DNA of 33,685 nucleotides. It comes from Akkermansia muciniphila. GTDB lineage: Bacteria; Verrucomicrobiota; Verrucomicrobiia; Limisphaerales; SXQI01. The stretch is from NCBI GenBank assembly GCA_945867235.1, contig CAMBHS010000011.1, positions 1 to 33,685 on the forward strand, in the 5' to 3' direction. Shown here in pieces: positions 7,466-16,201 of this stretch. The position numbers were made by a program, and so were the translations under genes. Each line of letters starts with the position of its first letter. Within the stretch, counting starts at the first letter, position 1. The notes below the pieces were generated by a model that worked only from the letters and a program-made list of their open reading frames with translations, was not told the DNA's origin and did not search any database.

Positions 7466-8377
7466 ATGAGTAACTGGCCAGCAATCTGGCATACCCTTTT
7501 AATTTCTTGCCTTGGTTTTTTACTGAGCGGTTGTTTCCCTAATGGACACAAGTCTTTTGAGGAAGATAAAGACCCTTATTTTATTGAGGGTAAGAATCGG
7601 TTTCGAAGTTATGACTATATAGGGGCGGCGGAATCCTATGTCCGAGTTCTGAACAACAATCCGAATTCGGCTCTAGCTCATTTTGAGTTGGGAATGATTT
7701 TTAAAGACAAGGTTTACGATCCCATTGCCGCCATTTACCATCTGGATAGATACCTACGACTTCGCCCCAAATCCGAGTTGGGGGACGTGGTAAAGATGCA
7801 TATGGAAGCGATGAAAATTGACATCGCTAAAACAGTCTCTTATGGAGTCGTAGCGCGTGATGTTCAGCGGCAAATGGAACAGTTAATCACCAACAATTTG
7901 GCACTTCGAATAGAGATGACGAACAATCGAGTGCTGTTGACGACCAATCGTTTTGAAAATACCGCGTTGCGTGGCGAGTTGGCTGCCGTCAAATTAGCAT
8001 TGGATCGAAAACCACTTTCGGTCACAAATTATGTGACCAATTATATTCGCGTGCCTAATACTCCACCCGGGGTCAAACAATCGTTACCTATACCGAAACC
8101 CACACCTGTCCCCCGTTCCCTTCAGCAACACTCGGTGTCATCGCCTCATGCAACTCCCGCCACTCGCCCCGCTCCGCAACCGAGGAACGAAACTCCGGGT
8201 CGAGTGGCACCTGTAAGTGTGAACCGAACGCATGTTGTGAAAGTCGGCCAAACCTATGGTTCGATTGCGGTGCTGTATGGGGTGACGGCAAGTGCGATGC
8301 AGGCTGCGAATCCCCGAATCAATCCCCGCCAATTGCAAGCGGGTCAATTGCTGAATGTTCCTGCGAGTGCCCCGTAG
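7466..8377 (+). CDS. TPR-like lipoprotein with C-terminal LysM domain
   Basis: 303 residues. The N-terminal signal has a lipobox LLSGC (Cys23). Residues 35-110 contain helical repeats of TPR type (AAESYVRVLNNNPNSALAHF), and about 135-185 look like a helical or coiled segment. A Pro/Thr/Ser-rich linker covers about 195-250. A LysM domain fills about 255-300 (THVVKVGQTYGSIAVLYGV, then LQAGQLLNVP). LysM binds peptidoglycan glycan, so the protein probably links a membrane to the cell wall. First gene of a tight run that continues through an ABC transporter. The next gene starts 6 bases downstream. Confidence 0.85.
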   Translation: MSNWPAIWHTLLISCLGFLLSGCFPNGHKSFEEDKDPYFIEGKNRFRSYDYIGAAESYVRVLNNNPNSALAHFELGMIFKDKVYDPIAAIYHLDRYLRLRPKSELGDVVKMHMEAMKIDIAKTVSYGVVARDVQRQMEQLITNNLALRIEMTNNRVLLTTNRFENTALRGELAAVKLALDRKPLSVTNYVTNYIRVPNTPPGVKQSLPIPKPTPVPRSLQQHSVSSPHATPATRPAPQPRNETPGRVAPVSVNRTHVVKVGQTYGSIAVLYGVTASAMQAANPRINPRQLQAGQLLNVPASAP

Positions 8378-8383
8378 GTCTTT

Positions 8384-9193
8384 ATGTTTCGTCGCGTGAT
8401 CCTGACAGGGTTGATGGCGTTCTGGATAACGATGACCGTTCTTCTTTGCAGATCCGAATTGGGTGGAAAAGGTGAGGCTGGAGCTTCGGTTCCGCTTGGA
8501 ATGGTATGGGCAAAAATTTTGACGGCCCCCGACGACTCGATGTTGGAACTCAGCTCCCAAGGCAAAAAAATGGGTTATCTTCGCTGGATCCCCAGCGTCG
8601 GCCGAGAGACGTTGACCGGCAAACGGATGAGCGAACAGTATGAACTTGAAGGAATGGTTGAGGCTCCTGAGAATTTCGGTGTCACGTTGGAAGGCACTTT
8701 GTTATTGCCAGATAATGCGGGGCACCTTCGTCTGAATGGTCACGGTAAATTCGGAACCAATCATTTGTGGAATGAGTTGATGTTGAAAGGAACACTCAAA
8801 CCCACAACATGGGAGATTCAGGCAAAATCAGCGCTCGAAGAAATCACTTTGAAGTCTGACGATGGTTTGACCCAGTGGCATAAAAAAATTTACTTTGCCG
8901 ACCTCAAAAATCCTCAAAAATTGATCGCCGAGTCAGGACTCAATCTTCCATTGGCACTTTTGGCAGGTCTACCCAATATGGCTGGAACCAATTCCATTTT
9001 ACCCAACCTGAATTGGAGTGCCCGTAAGGACTGGCTCAGGCTAGGACATTCCCGAGTTAGAGTCTACCGATTGGAGGCACGGTTATTTGATCGTTATGAA
9101 ATTGTCGCGATCATCAGTCGCGTGGGAGAAATCCTTCGGTTGGACCTCCCTGGAGATGTTCATTTGGTAAGCGATGTGCTGCTTAATTTATAA
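8384..9193 (+). CDS. Unknown signal-anchored protein, likely periplasmic
   Basis: 269 residues, not recognised. The N-terminus (MFRRVILTGLMAFWITMTVLL) is a signal peptide or uncleaved anchor. The rest is soluble with strong beta character and alternating short strands (YELEGMVEAPENFGVTLEG, LRLNGHGKFG). It ends in a segment, VGEILRLDLPGDVHLVSDVL, that looks like a terminal strand pair. Six-base gaps on each side join it to the LysM lipoprotein and to the ABC ATPase. It may be an accessory part of the exporter that follows, but only by position. Confidence 0.75.
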   Translation: MFRRVILTGLMAFWITMTVLLCRSELGGKGEAGASVPLGMVWAKILTAPDDSMLELSSQGKKMGYLRWIPSVGRETLTGKRMSEQYELEGMVEAPENFGVTLEGTLLLPDNAGHLRLNGHGKFGTNHLWNELMLKGTLKPTTWEIQAKSALEEITLKSDDGLTQWHKKIYFADLKNPQKLIAESGLNLPLALLAGLPNMAGTNSILPNLNWSARKDWLRLGHSRVRVYRLEARLFDRYEIVAIISRVGEILRLDLPGDVHLVSDVLLNL

Positions 9194-9199
9194 ATTCCC

Positions 9200-9970
9200 A
9201 TGATCGAACTGGTTCAATTGGTCAAGCGATTCGGCGATCTGACTGCGGTCAATGATCTCAGTCTCACCGTGCCGCGAGGAGAATTCTTTGCGGTGCTAGG
9301 ACCGAATGCGGCAGGCAAAACAACGACGATCAAGATGCTGTCCGGTCTTCTTCGACCGAGTTCAGGCCAAGCAAAAATCGCAGGGTTTGATGTGCAAACG
9401 CATCCGATGGAAGCCAGAAAACGCATGGCCTACGTGCCTGATTTTCCGTTTCTTTATGACAAACTAACCACCGCTGAATTCCTTCGATTTACGGGGCAAA
9501 TTTTTCGGATGGAAGAAAAAGTGATGTTGAGGAATTCAGATGAATTGATTTCTCGATTCAATTTGGAACCCTACCTCAAGAAAAGTATCGAGGGACTTTC
9601 CCATGGCACACGTCAGAGGGTGGCCATCGTTTCGGCACTCCTTCACGATCCTGAAGTGATCATTCTTGACGAACCAATGGTCGGGTTAGATCCCCACCAT
9701 GCACGCGTCCTCAAGGATATTCTTAAAGAAAAGACCAAGCAGGGAATGACAGTTTTTATTTCCACTCATCAGCTCAGTGTGGCTGAGGAAATGGCGGATC
9801 GAATCAGCATTATTCATCATGGTCGTTTGGTGGCCTTGGGGACTCAGGAAGAATTACGCCGACAAAGCGGGGTGGATGGTGCATTGGAACTGACGTTTCT
9901 CGCCTTGACCGCAGCCGAAGCGAATCTTGTATCCGACCACACTCATGCACCTGTCACCCATGCGTCATGA
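9200..9970 (+). CDS. ABC transporter ATP-binding protein
   Basis: Nucleotide-binding subunit of an ABC-2-type exporter, 256 residues. Walker A is GPNAAGKTT at about residues 34-42, the signature is LSHGTRQR from residue 133 (His replaces the usual second Gly position), Walker B is VIILDEPMVGLDP, and the H-loop is STHQ (Gln follows the conserved His). The ordering and the phrase RKRMAYVPDFPFLYDKLT fit the CcmA/NatA-like group. The stop overlaps the permease start by 4 bases, so the two subunits are probably made together. Substrate unknown. Confidence 0.93.
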   Translation: MIELVQLVKRFGDLTAVNDLSLTVPRGEFFAVLGPNAAGKTTTIKMLSGLLRPSSGQAKIAGFDVQTHPMEARKRMAYVPDFPFLYDKLTTAEFLRFTGQIFRMEEKVMLRNSDELISRFNLEPYLKKSIEGLSHGTRQRVAIVSALLHDPEVIILDEPMVGLDPHHARVLKDILKEKTKQGMTVFISTHQLSVAEEMADRISIIHHGRLVALGTQEELRRQSGVDGALELTFLALTAAEANLVSDHTHAPVTHAS

Positions 9971-11700
9971 GTAAGGATTCCAACGCTTCCCCATTGCGCT
10001 TATTGGTGCAGGTAAATTCGCGCCAGATGTTTCGACGCTTCCATTCTGCTTTGACCCAATCTCCAGCGTGGTTCTTTTTGGTGCTGCTCTTTACCGGGGG
10101 ATACCAGATGCTTTCCTTTTGGTTGTTCTATCGAGGATTGCGCTTTGTAGAAACGTTTCCTGGTCTAGGAACCCTATTAACAGAGCGGTTGCTATTTGTT
10201 CTCTTTGCGTTCCTATTCATTCTGTTGCTGTTCAGCAGTCTCGTGATCAGTTACACCAATTTCTTTCGCAACCGGGAAACCATGTTCCTGTCTAGCCTTC
10301 CGATCCCACGGGAAACGATTTTTCGCTGGAAATTTATTGAATCGACCCTTCTCGCTTCATGGGCCTTTGTTTTTTTAATCGCACCTTTGCTCGCGGCATT
10401 CGGACTCACGCGGGGTGTTTCATGGCACTTCTATGCATTGGCGGTGCTGTTGGTGGGGATGTTTGTCGTGCTTCCGGCAGTATTCGGAGCATGGTTTGCG
10501 ATGGTGTTGGCTCGGTATTTGGATCGGCGATCCTTTCAGATCAGCATTATAGTGACGGGTATCTCCCTACTGGCTGCGGTGGCATTTTTGATGCAACCAG
10601 AGCCATTGACAGATGAAATGCTGGAGATCCGCGTGTTAGCGGTTTTGGATCAAATGCTTGTCCAAACGCGATTCGCTCAATTCCCGCTGTTGCCCAGTTA
10701 CTGGTTATCCTCAAGCGTATTGAATTGGGCGGAAGGAGCGTGGTCCACGGCCATTTTTTTCGCTCTGGTGCTGCTAAGTAATGTATTATTTTTCGGTTTC
10801 GTTTGCCTGACCTATACGGGCCAGTTCTTATACTCGGCGGCATCGACAGTACAAAGCCGCAGTAGCATTTTTGGACAATGGAAATGGGGACTTAAATCGA
10901 GTCGTCGTGGGTCCGAAAATCAAATGGCCCTTGGTGGTCTAGAGCGTTTTATAGGTTGGTTTCGCTGGATTAAACCCGATTCCAGGGCACTCATCGTTAA
11001 GGATTTACGCATTTTCTGGCGAGACACGACGCAATGGGGGCAGACCTTGGTTCTGTTCGGTTTATTGGCTGCCTACATCATCAATCTGCGTCATTTTTCG
11101 ACGCAATTAACGAACACTTTTTGGATCAATACGGTGTCCTTCCTAAACCTCGGAGCCTGTAGTTTAAACTTGGCCACCTTAACGACTCGGTTCGTTTTTC
11201 CGCAGTTCTCATTGGAGGGTAAACGCGTGTGGATTCTTGGCCTCGCCCCCTTGGGATTAGTGAGAGCCGTCAAGATGAAGTTTCTGCTCGCTTGTATCGC
11301 CTCCTTAGTGGTAACGCTGGGATTAATCCTATTATCCTGTCGAATGTTGAAGATGGATTTTTTTCGGTTATGCTTTTTTTCGGTGGCTATCATCGTCATG
11401 ACCTTTACCCTGAATGGGCTCGCAGTGGGGTTGGGCACCATGTATCCTAATTTCCGCGAGGAAAACCCGAGTAAAATTGTGAGCGGCTTTGGAGGTACAT
11501 TCTGTCTTATTGTCAGTTTTTTCTACATTTTGATCTCCATTGGTTTACTGGCTTACGGTTCACCTTGGGTGTCCTCAGGAGACATGAGCATTACCACCTC
11601 TATTATTTGCGGGGGATCCTTTCTTGCTTTGTCCGTTCTTGTCGGATGGTTACCCTTTTATTTGGGCCTCAAAAAAGTAGCCAACTTTGAACAAACCTAA
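9967..11700 (+). CDS. ABC exporter membrane protein (ABC-2-like permease)
   Basis: 577 residues and highly hydrophobic, with about ten to twelve membrane segments in two clusters: roughly residues 35-290 and 365-575. A long cytoplasmic stretch separates them (about 290-340, KWGLKSSRRGSENQ). The segment RNRETMFLSSLPIPRETIFRWK near 100-120 resembles the coupling region of large ABC-2-like exporter permeases. It pairs with the ATPase gene it overlaps. The membrane protein forms the translocation path; substrate unknown. The neighbouring LysM lipoprotein and coiled-coil anchors hint at an envelope role. Confidence 0.85.
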   Translation: MSKDSNASPLRLLVQVNSRQMFRRFHSALTQSPAWFFLVLLFTGGYQMLSFWLFYRGLRFVETFPGLGTLLTERLLFVLFAFLFILLLFSSLVISYTNFFRNRETMFLSSLPIPRETIFRWKFIESTLLASWAFVFLIAPLLAAFGLTRGVSWHFYALAVLLVGMFVVLPAVFGAWFAMVLARYLDRRSFQISIIVTGISLLAAVAFLMQPEPLTDEMLEIRVLAVLDQMLVQTRFAQFPLLPSYWLSSSVLNWAEGAWSTAIFFALVLLSNVLFFGFVCLTYTGQFLYSAASTVQSRSSIFGQWKWGLKSSRRGSENQMALGGLERFIGWFRWIKPDSRALIVKDLRIFWRDTTQWGQTLVLFGLLAAYIINLRHFSTQLTNTFWINTVSFLNLGACSLNLATLTTRFVFPQFSLEGKRVWILGLAPLGLVRAVKMKFLLACIASLVVTLGLILLSCRMLKMDFFRLCFFSVAIIVMTFTLNGLAVGLGTMYPNFREENPSKIVSGFGGTFCLIVSFFYILISIGLLAYGSPWVSSGDMSITTSIICGGSFLALSVLVGWLPFYLGLKKVANFEQT

Positions 11701-11740
11701 ATCGCCTTTACTCCAATCAGGACAAGACTAAAATACATTT

Positions 11741-12424
11741 ATGGGATCACAGTACGACGATTCTGACTTTATCGATGCCGATTATCAGGCCACCCCGAAG
11801 ACGACATATTCCAGTGCCCATACGTCGGCACCGCCGTCACAATCCCAGCGTCCCCCTTCACGCGAGGATCTGGAATCAAAAGTAAGCGACACCCAGCAAC
11901 GGTTAAGCGAGCTTAAGCGAGCCCAGGAAGAACTAGAACGCGAAAGAGCTGGCCTCGAAGAATCTCGTCGTCGCCGCATTGAATTCCAAACCGGCCGCGA
12001 GGAAATGTTACTCAATCTTCAGCGCGGTATCGGTCTTCTCGATGAGGCTGAATTCACCGCCCGCCGAGATGCGGAGCAGATCAATCGCACGGTGGTTGAC
12101 TTACGCGAGGCGTTAAACAAGGTGAACGCGTTGAGGGACGAGAATTGGACTCAGGAAAACTGGGGCACAGAATTGACCCGTGCATTGACTACTTTGGAAA
12201 ACGCACGTATGGAATGGAATTCGGCTAGGATCAAATGGCCCAAGCTAGAAGCGAAATCGGATGATTCTAGTGTTAAGAAAAATGGAACCGATGGGCCTGA
12301 CAGCATTATCCCTACCTCTGATTTTAAAGCACTCTGCCGAATTGGGCTCGCATTGAATTGGCCCGTTGCTGGAGTTACCTTGGTTGGCTTGACAGTGATC
12401 ATTCTCTTAATGCTTCGTCGATGA
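11741..12424 (+). CDS. Unknown tail-anchored coiled-coil membrane protein
   Basis: 227 residues, not recognised. An acidic low-complexity head (DDSDFIDADY) and a Ser/Pro/Gln-rich segment run to about residue 40. A long charged coiled coil follows at about 43-135 (ELKRAQEELERERAGLEESR). After a second helical part, a single hydrophobic helix closes the protein at about 207-225, followed by RR. There is no signal peptide, so the body should sit in the cytoplasm with a C-terminal anchor. It starts 40 bases after the permease and is followed 7 bases later by another protein of the same plan. Confidence 0.75.
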   Translation: MGSQYDDSDFIDADYQATPKTTYSSAHTSAPPSQSQRPPSREDLESKVSDTQQRLSELKRAQEELERERAGLEESRRRRIEFQTGREEMLLNLQRGIGLLDEAEFTARRDAEQINRTVVDLREALNKVNALRDENWTQENWGTELTRALTTLENARMEWNSARIKWPKLEAKSDDSSVKKNGTDGPDSIIPTSDFKALCRIGLALNWPVAGVTLVGLTVIILLMLRR

Positions 12425-12431
12425 AATACAC

Positions 12432-12938
12432 ATGGTCTGGTGGAAAAAAAACAATCCTGACCCTATCGATCTTCGTTCCAAGGCGTTGAGATCCCAACTG
12501 TCTCGATTGGAAGATGAGATAAACCGGTTGCAATCACAGGTCGATCGGCCTGAAGCAACGCCCAAGCCTCGCACCGTGGGGAGTCCGCAGATTTCGACTC
12601 CCGTCCACCCGATTAGCTCATTACCTAAAGAACCGATTTTCGAACCCGTTGACCGCTTACAGAACAAATCTGAAGCGCAATCCTTGCCTGCCCATTATAA
12701 TGACTTGGGTGTTCGTAAATACGATCCATTCAGTGCTTGGCGGAGGCTAAAAACATTTTTTCGTGGTCCTGCTTCCACCAACCCGAAACTCGTCACTTAC
12801 CTTGCCGCTGGAAGCATTAATGGACTCCGTCCTTTGCGTTATGAAAAACGAGTCGCTCGGAATCGTTTCATTCTATTATCGATTTTTTTTGTAATTATTC
12901 TTTGGGGGATTCTGACCATGATTTTTAAACAGAGTTAA
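12432..12938 (+). CDS. Unknown tail-anchored protein with short N-terminal coiled coil
   Basis: 168 residues, not recognised. It has a short coiled coil at about residues 15-40 (LRSQLSRLEDEINRLQSQV), a Pro/Ser-rich middle, a basic region near 100-145 and a C-terminal membrane helix at about 146-164 (FILLSIFFVIILWGILTMIF). The overall plan mirrors the preceding gene: coiled coil, linker, tail anchor. The two may form a hetero-oligomer at the inner face of the membrane. Last gene of the plus-strand run; it converges on the DUF885 gene with a 29-base gap that holds no clear terminator. Confidence 0.72.
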   Translation: MVWWKKNNPDPIDLRSKALRSQLSRLEDEINRLQSQVDRPEATPKPRTVGSPQISTPVHPISSLPKEPIFEPVDRLQNKSEAQSLPAHYNDLGVRKYDPFSAWRRLKTFFRGPASTNPKLVTYLAAGSINGLRPLRYEKRVARNRFILLSIFFVIILWGILTMIFKQS

Positions 12939-12967
12939 GGCTGAAACGATCGTGGAGCTGTCCCAAG

Positions 12968-14809
12968 TTATTGACGCCCTGACTTTTCGTTTTGAACGAA
13001 CGCTTGGATATGCGCCTGCAGCACATCCAACGGCAGAGCACCTTGGAGCAATAGGGCGTCATGAAAGCGACGCAGATCAAATTTCGATCTGAGTTCCTTT
13101 TCAGCGAATGTCCGCAGTTCCTTAATTTTTAATTGCCCAATTTTATAAGCCAGAGCTTGTCCAGGCCACACAAGGTAACGATCCACTTCTACGGTAATAT
13201 CATGTTCTGTTTTTCCCGCATTCGCAGAAAAGTAATCAATGGCCTGTTGCCTGGACCAACCGAGCGAATGCATTCCCGTATCAACCACCAGTCGGATGGA
13301 GCGCCACATTTCATAAGTGAGCTGTCCAAATTTCATGTAAGGGTCTTTATAAAAGCCCAACTCTTCCCCAAGACTTTCGGCGTAAAGACCCCATCCTTCG
13401 ATAAATGCGGTGTATTCACCGAAGCGTCGGAAATCGGGTTGACCTGTCATTTCTTGCGCTAAGGCCAATTGCAAATGATGGCCTGGGACAGCCTCATGCA
13501 AGGTTAACGCCTCCATTTCCCAACGGGGTCGGGAGCGCAAGTCATAGGTGTTGGCGAAGAAAAATCCGGGTCGCCCAACGCTGATAGCACCGGGTTCGTA
13601 ATACGCTGTGGTCTGAGTTTTTTCTGAATAACTTGGAATCGCCATCACACCATAAGGAAGTCTGGGCAAGGTCCCAAAAATACGGGCTAATTCGGGATCC
13701 GCCCGTTTACAAATATCCCGATAGGCGGTGATAAGGTCTTCAGCTCGGGTGTAAAAAAAACGGTCGTCCGTGCGGAGGAAGGTTAGAAATTCTGAGAAAG
13801 TTCCACTGAACTCAGTTTGCTTGATGATGGTTCGCATCTCCGCTCGAATGCGTTTGACCTCGGATAAACCGATCTCGTGGATTTGTCTCGGTGTCAGCGT
13901 GGTGGTCGTATGAACGCGTGCATTGTAGGCATACCAATCTTGACCATTCGGCAGTTTGGCGAGGCCAGAACTTGTCACTGCTTGAGGGTAATATGTGTCA
14001 TTAAAAAAACTGAGCAATCGTTCCCATGATGGTTTTATCGCGTCGCGATAAATCTTGGTGGCTTGGTTCCGCAGGCGTTCCTGTTCACTCGAAGGAATAG
14101 AGGTAGGAAATTCAAAAAACCGGCGGAGCAGGGGACTTTGTTGGGGGTCATCCACAATCTGCCGACGAATTTGTTCGGCAACATCCCGAAGCGTTATCTG
14201 GGGCGGGGTAGTTTTTTTGGCCAAACCCACCTTTAACACTTCAATAGTTTGATCAATCCATAGTGGCAATCCACTGCATCGGCCGAGGATATTTTCATAA
14301 TCACCCACATTCACATTGGGCATCATGGCGATGATTTGAGCCGCCTCGAGTTGCACGCCGCCCATCTGGTTGACGACTAAAAGTTCGGCAGAAAATTGAA
14401 ATCCCTCGATACGTTCGCGGAGTTTTCGTTGATACAGATCGAAATTCAATTGATCCTGTTCTACCAACGAAGAGCGATTGACGGTTTGTAAGGCGGTGAG
14501 AAGAATCAAAGCCTCCTTTTTCTCGCGCTCTACCGCACCAAGGGAGTGGTCTGACCATCGATTGTTCTGTCCCGGGTAGCCGTAGTAGGTTGCGGCCTCG
14601 GGATGGATTTCCATCTGATATTTCCACTCAGTTTGGAACAGTTCTTTCAGGCGTTGGCTGTCGGATTGTTCGCCTTTTTTGTTAATAATCGCTTGGAGAT
14701 CGGGGCGAGAAGCTCCATCAAGCGAAGGTTGTGTCTGAGCAAAAAAAGTGGCCTGACTCCACAACAGAGTCAAGCTTAACGAAATGGAAGAGAAAAACGA
14801 CGAGTTCAC
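12968..14809 (-). CDS. Exported DUF885-family protein (putative metallopeptidase)
   Basis: 613 residues. The N-terminus (to about residue 25, ending FFAQ) is a signal peptide. The body matches the DUF885 family, including [10 protein letters not shown] at residues 438-447 and, about 30 residues on, [17 protein letters not shown]. The HExxxGH plus downstream EGWxxYxE arrangement looks like a gluzincin-type zinc site, and members have been proposed to be peptidases; the activity here is inferred. The start is GTG at 14809, overlapping the icd stop in GTGA, so translation is probably coupled. It is the last gene of the xseB-dxs-icd unit and an unexpected partner for it. Confidence 0.88.
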   Translation of the reverse strand: MNSSFFSSISLSLTLLWSQATFFAQTQPSLDGASRPDLQAIINKKGEQSDSQRLKELFQTEWKYQMEIHPEAATYYGYPGQNNRWSDHSLGAVEREKKEALILLTALQTVNRSSLVEQDQLNFDLYQRKLRERIEGFQFSAELLVVNQMGGVQLEAAQIIAMMPNVNVGDYENILGRCSGLPLWIDQTIEVLKVGLAKKTTPPQITLRDVAEQIRRQIVDDPQQSPLLRRFFEFPTSIPSSEQERLRNQATKIYRDAIKPSWERLLSFFNDTYYPQAVTSSGLAKLPNGQDWYAYNARVHTTTTLTPRQIHEIGLSEVKRIRAEMRTIIKQTEFSGTFSEFLTFLRTDDRFFYTRAEDLITAYRDICKRADPELARIFGTLPRLPYGVMAIPSYSEKTQTTAYYEPGAISVGRPGFFFANTYDLRSRPRWEMEALTLHEAVPGHHLQLALAQEMTGQPDFRRFGEYTAFIEGWGLYAESLGEELGFYKDPYMKFGQLTYEMWRSIRLVVDTGMHSLGWSRQQAIDYFSANAGKTEHDITVEVDRYLVWPGQALAYKIGQLKIKELRTFAEKELRSKFDLRRFHDALLLQGALPLDVLQAHIQAFVQNEKSGRQ

Positions 14810-16167
14810 ATGTGGTCGATGATGTTCTGACCAAATTCAGAGCATTTAATTTCGGTGGATCCTTCCATAAGTCGTGCAAAATCGTAGGTGACTCTTTTGG
14901 ATCCGATTGCACCATTGAGACCTTTAATGATCAGGTCAGCCGCTTTATCCCAACCAAGATAACGGAACATCATTTCCCCGCTCAGCACCACGCTGCCGGG
15001 ATTGACCCGATCAAGATTTGCATATTTCGGAGCGGTGCCGTGTGTGGCTTCGAAGATAGCATGCCCAGTGATGTAGTTTATATTGCCACCGGGTGCGATT
15101 CCGATGCCGCCGACCTGTGCGGCCAGCGCATCTGATAAATAATCCCCATTCAAATTCAATGTCGCGATGACATCGAAATCTTCCGGGCGAGTCAGCACTT
15201 GTTGGAGGGTGATGTCCGCGATGGAATCCTTGATCAGAAGGCGACCTGCTTTCAGCGCGGCTTTTTGCTCCTCGTTCGCTGCCGGTTCGCCCTGCGACTT
15301 TTTCGTCCGTTCGTATTGCGCCCAGGTATAAACCTTGTCTCCAAATATCCGCTCCGCCGCTGAGTAACCCCAATCACGGAACGCACCTTCGGTATACTTC
15401 ATGATATTACCCTTGTGCACGATGGTGACGCTTTTCCGTTGGTGATGGAGCGCGTATTCTACTGCGGATTTCATCAATCGAATCGTGCCCACGTTGGAAA
15501 CGGGTTTGATCCCAATTCCCACTTGGACTGGGATATTCGAGGTGTCGTGATCGGGAGCCGCCAACTTCATGTAATCGGCAATGGCTTGATGTGTGCCGAA
15601 CCGGATCTTTTTGAAGTCCTTGGGAAAAGTTGCTTCAATGAAATCCAATAACAGTTTTGCTTCGGGAGTGCCCCCAGCGTATTCAATCCCAGCGTAAATG
15701 TCCTCTGTGTTCTCACGAAAGATGATCATCTCCACCTTCTCTGGATGTTTCACAGGCGATGGAACTCCGGTAAAATACTGCACAGGTCGCAGGCACACGT
15801 AGAGATCAAGCATCTGCCGGAGGGCGACATTAAGTGAACGGATACCACCCCCAACCGGCGTCGTTAGGGGGCCTTTGATGCCGACCAAGTATTCCTGAAA
15901 CGCAGCGACGGTTTCATCCGGGAGCCAGTTGTCGAATTTGTTTTTCGCCGATTCTCCAGCAAATACCTCAAACCAGTTGATCTTTTTTGTCCCTGCGTAG
16001 GCTTTTTCAACCGCCGCGTCGAAAACTCGAACACTGGCTGCCCAAATGTCTGGACCCGTCCCGTCACCCCTGATGAAAGGGATTATAGGATTATTAGGGA
16101 CGTCAAGTTTGCCTTGATTAACAGTTATTTTACCGCCGGATGGAGGGGTGATATCAGTGTAGGCCAT
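14806..16167 (-). CDS. icd: NADP-dependent isocitrate dehydrogenase
   Basis: TCA cycle enzyme that converts isocitrate to 2-oxoglutarate and CO2 with NADP. 453 residues, of the E. coli Icd type. The substrate loop [13 protein letters not shown] carries Ser111, equivalent to E. coli Ser113, the residue phosphorylated by AceK where that kinase exists. NADP specificity is indicated by HGTAPKYAN followed by DRVNPGS, and by VTYDFARLM: the Lys-Tyr, Val, Tyr and Arg positions that contact the 2'-phosphate in E. coli are kept. It lies 34 bases after dxs and overlaps the DUF885 gene. Confidence 0.97.
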   Translation of the reverse strand: MAYTDITPPSGGKITVNQGKLDVPNNPIIPFIRGDGTGPDIWAASVRVFDAAVEKAYAGTKKINWFEVFAGESAKNKFDNWLPDETVAAFQEYLVGIKGPLTTPVGGGIRSLNVALRQMLDLYVCLRPVQYFTGVPSPVKHPEKVEMIIFRENTEDIYAGIEYAGGTPEAKLLLDFIEATFPKDFKKIRFGTHQAIADYMKLAAPDHDTSNIPVQVGIGIKPVSNVGTIRLMKSAVEYALHHQRKSVTIVHKGNIMKYTEGAFRDWGYSAAERIFGDKVYTWAQYERTKKSQGEPAANEEQKAALKAGRLLIKDSIADITLQQVLTRPEDFDVIATLNLNGDYLSDALAAQVGGIGIAPGGNINYITGHAIFEATHGTAPKYANLDRVNPGSVVLSGEMMFRYLGWDKAADLIIKGLNGAIGSKRVTYDFARLMEGSTEIKCSEFGQNIIDHM

Positions 16168-16201
16168 TGAGGGTCAGTTTCGCGTTGATAAGGGTTTAAA
16201 A

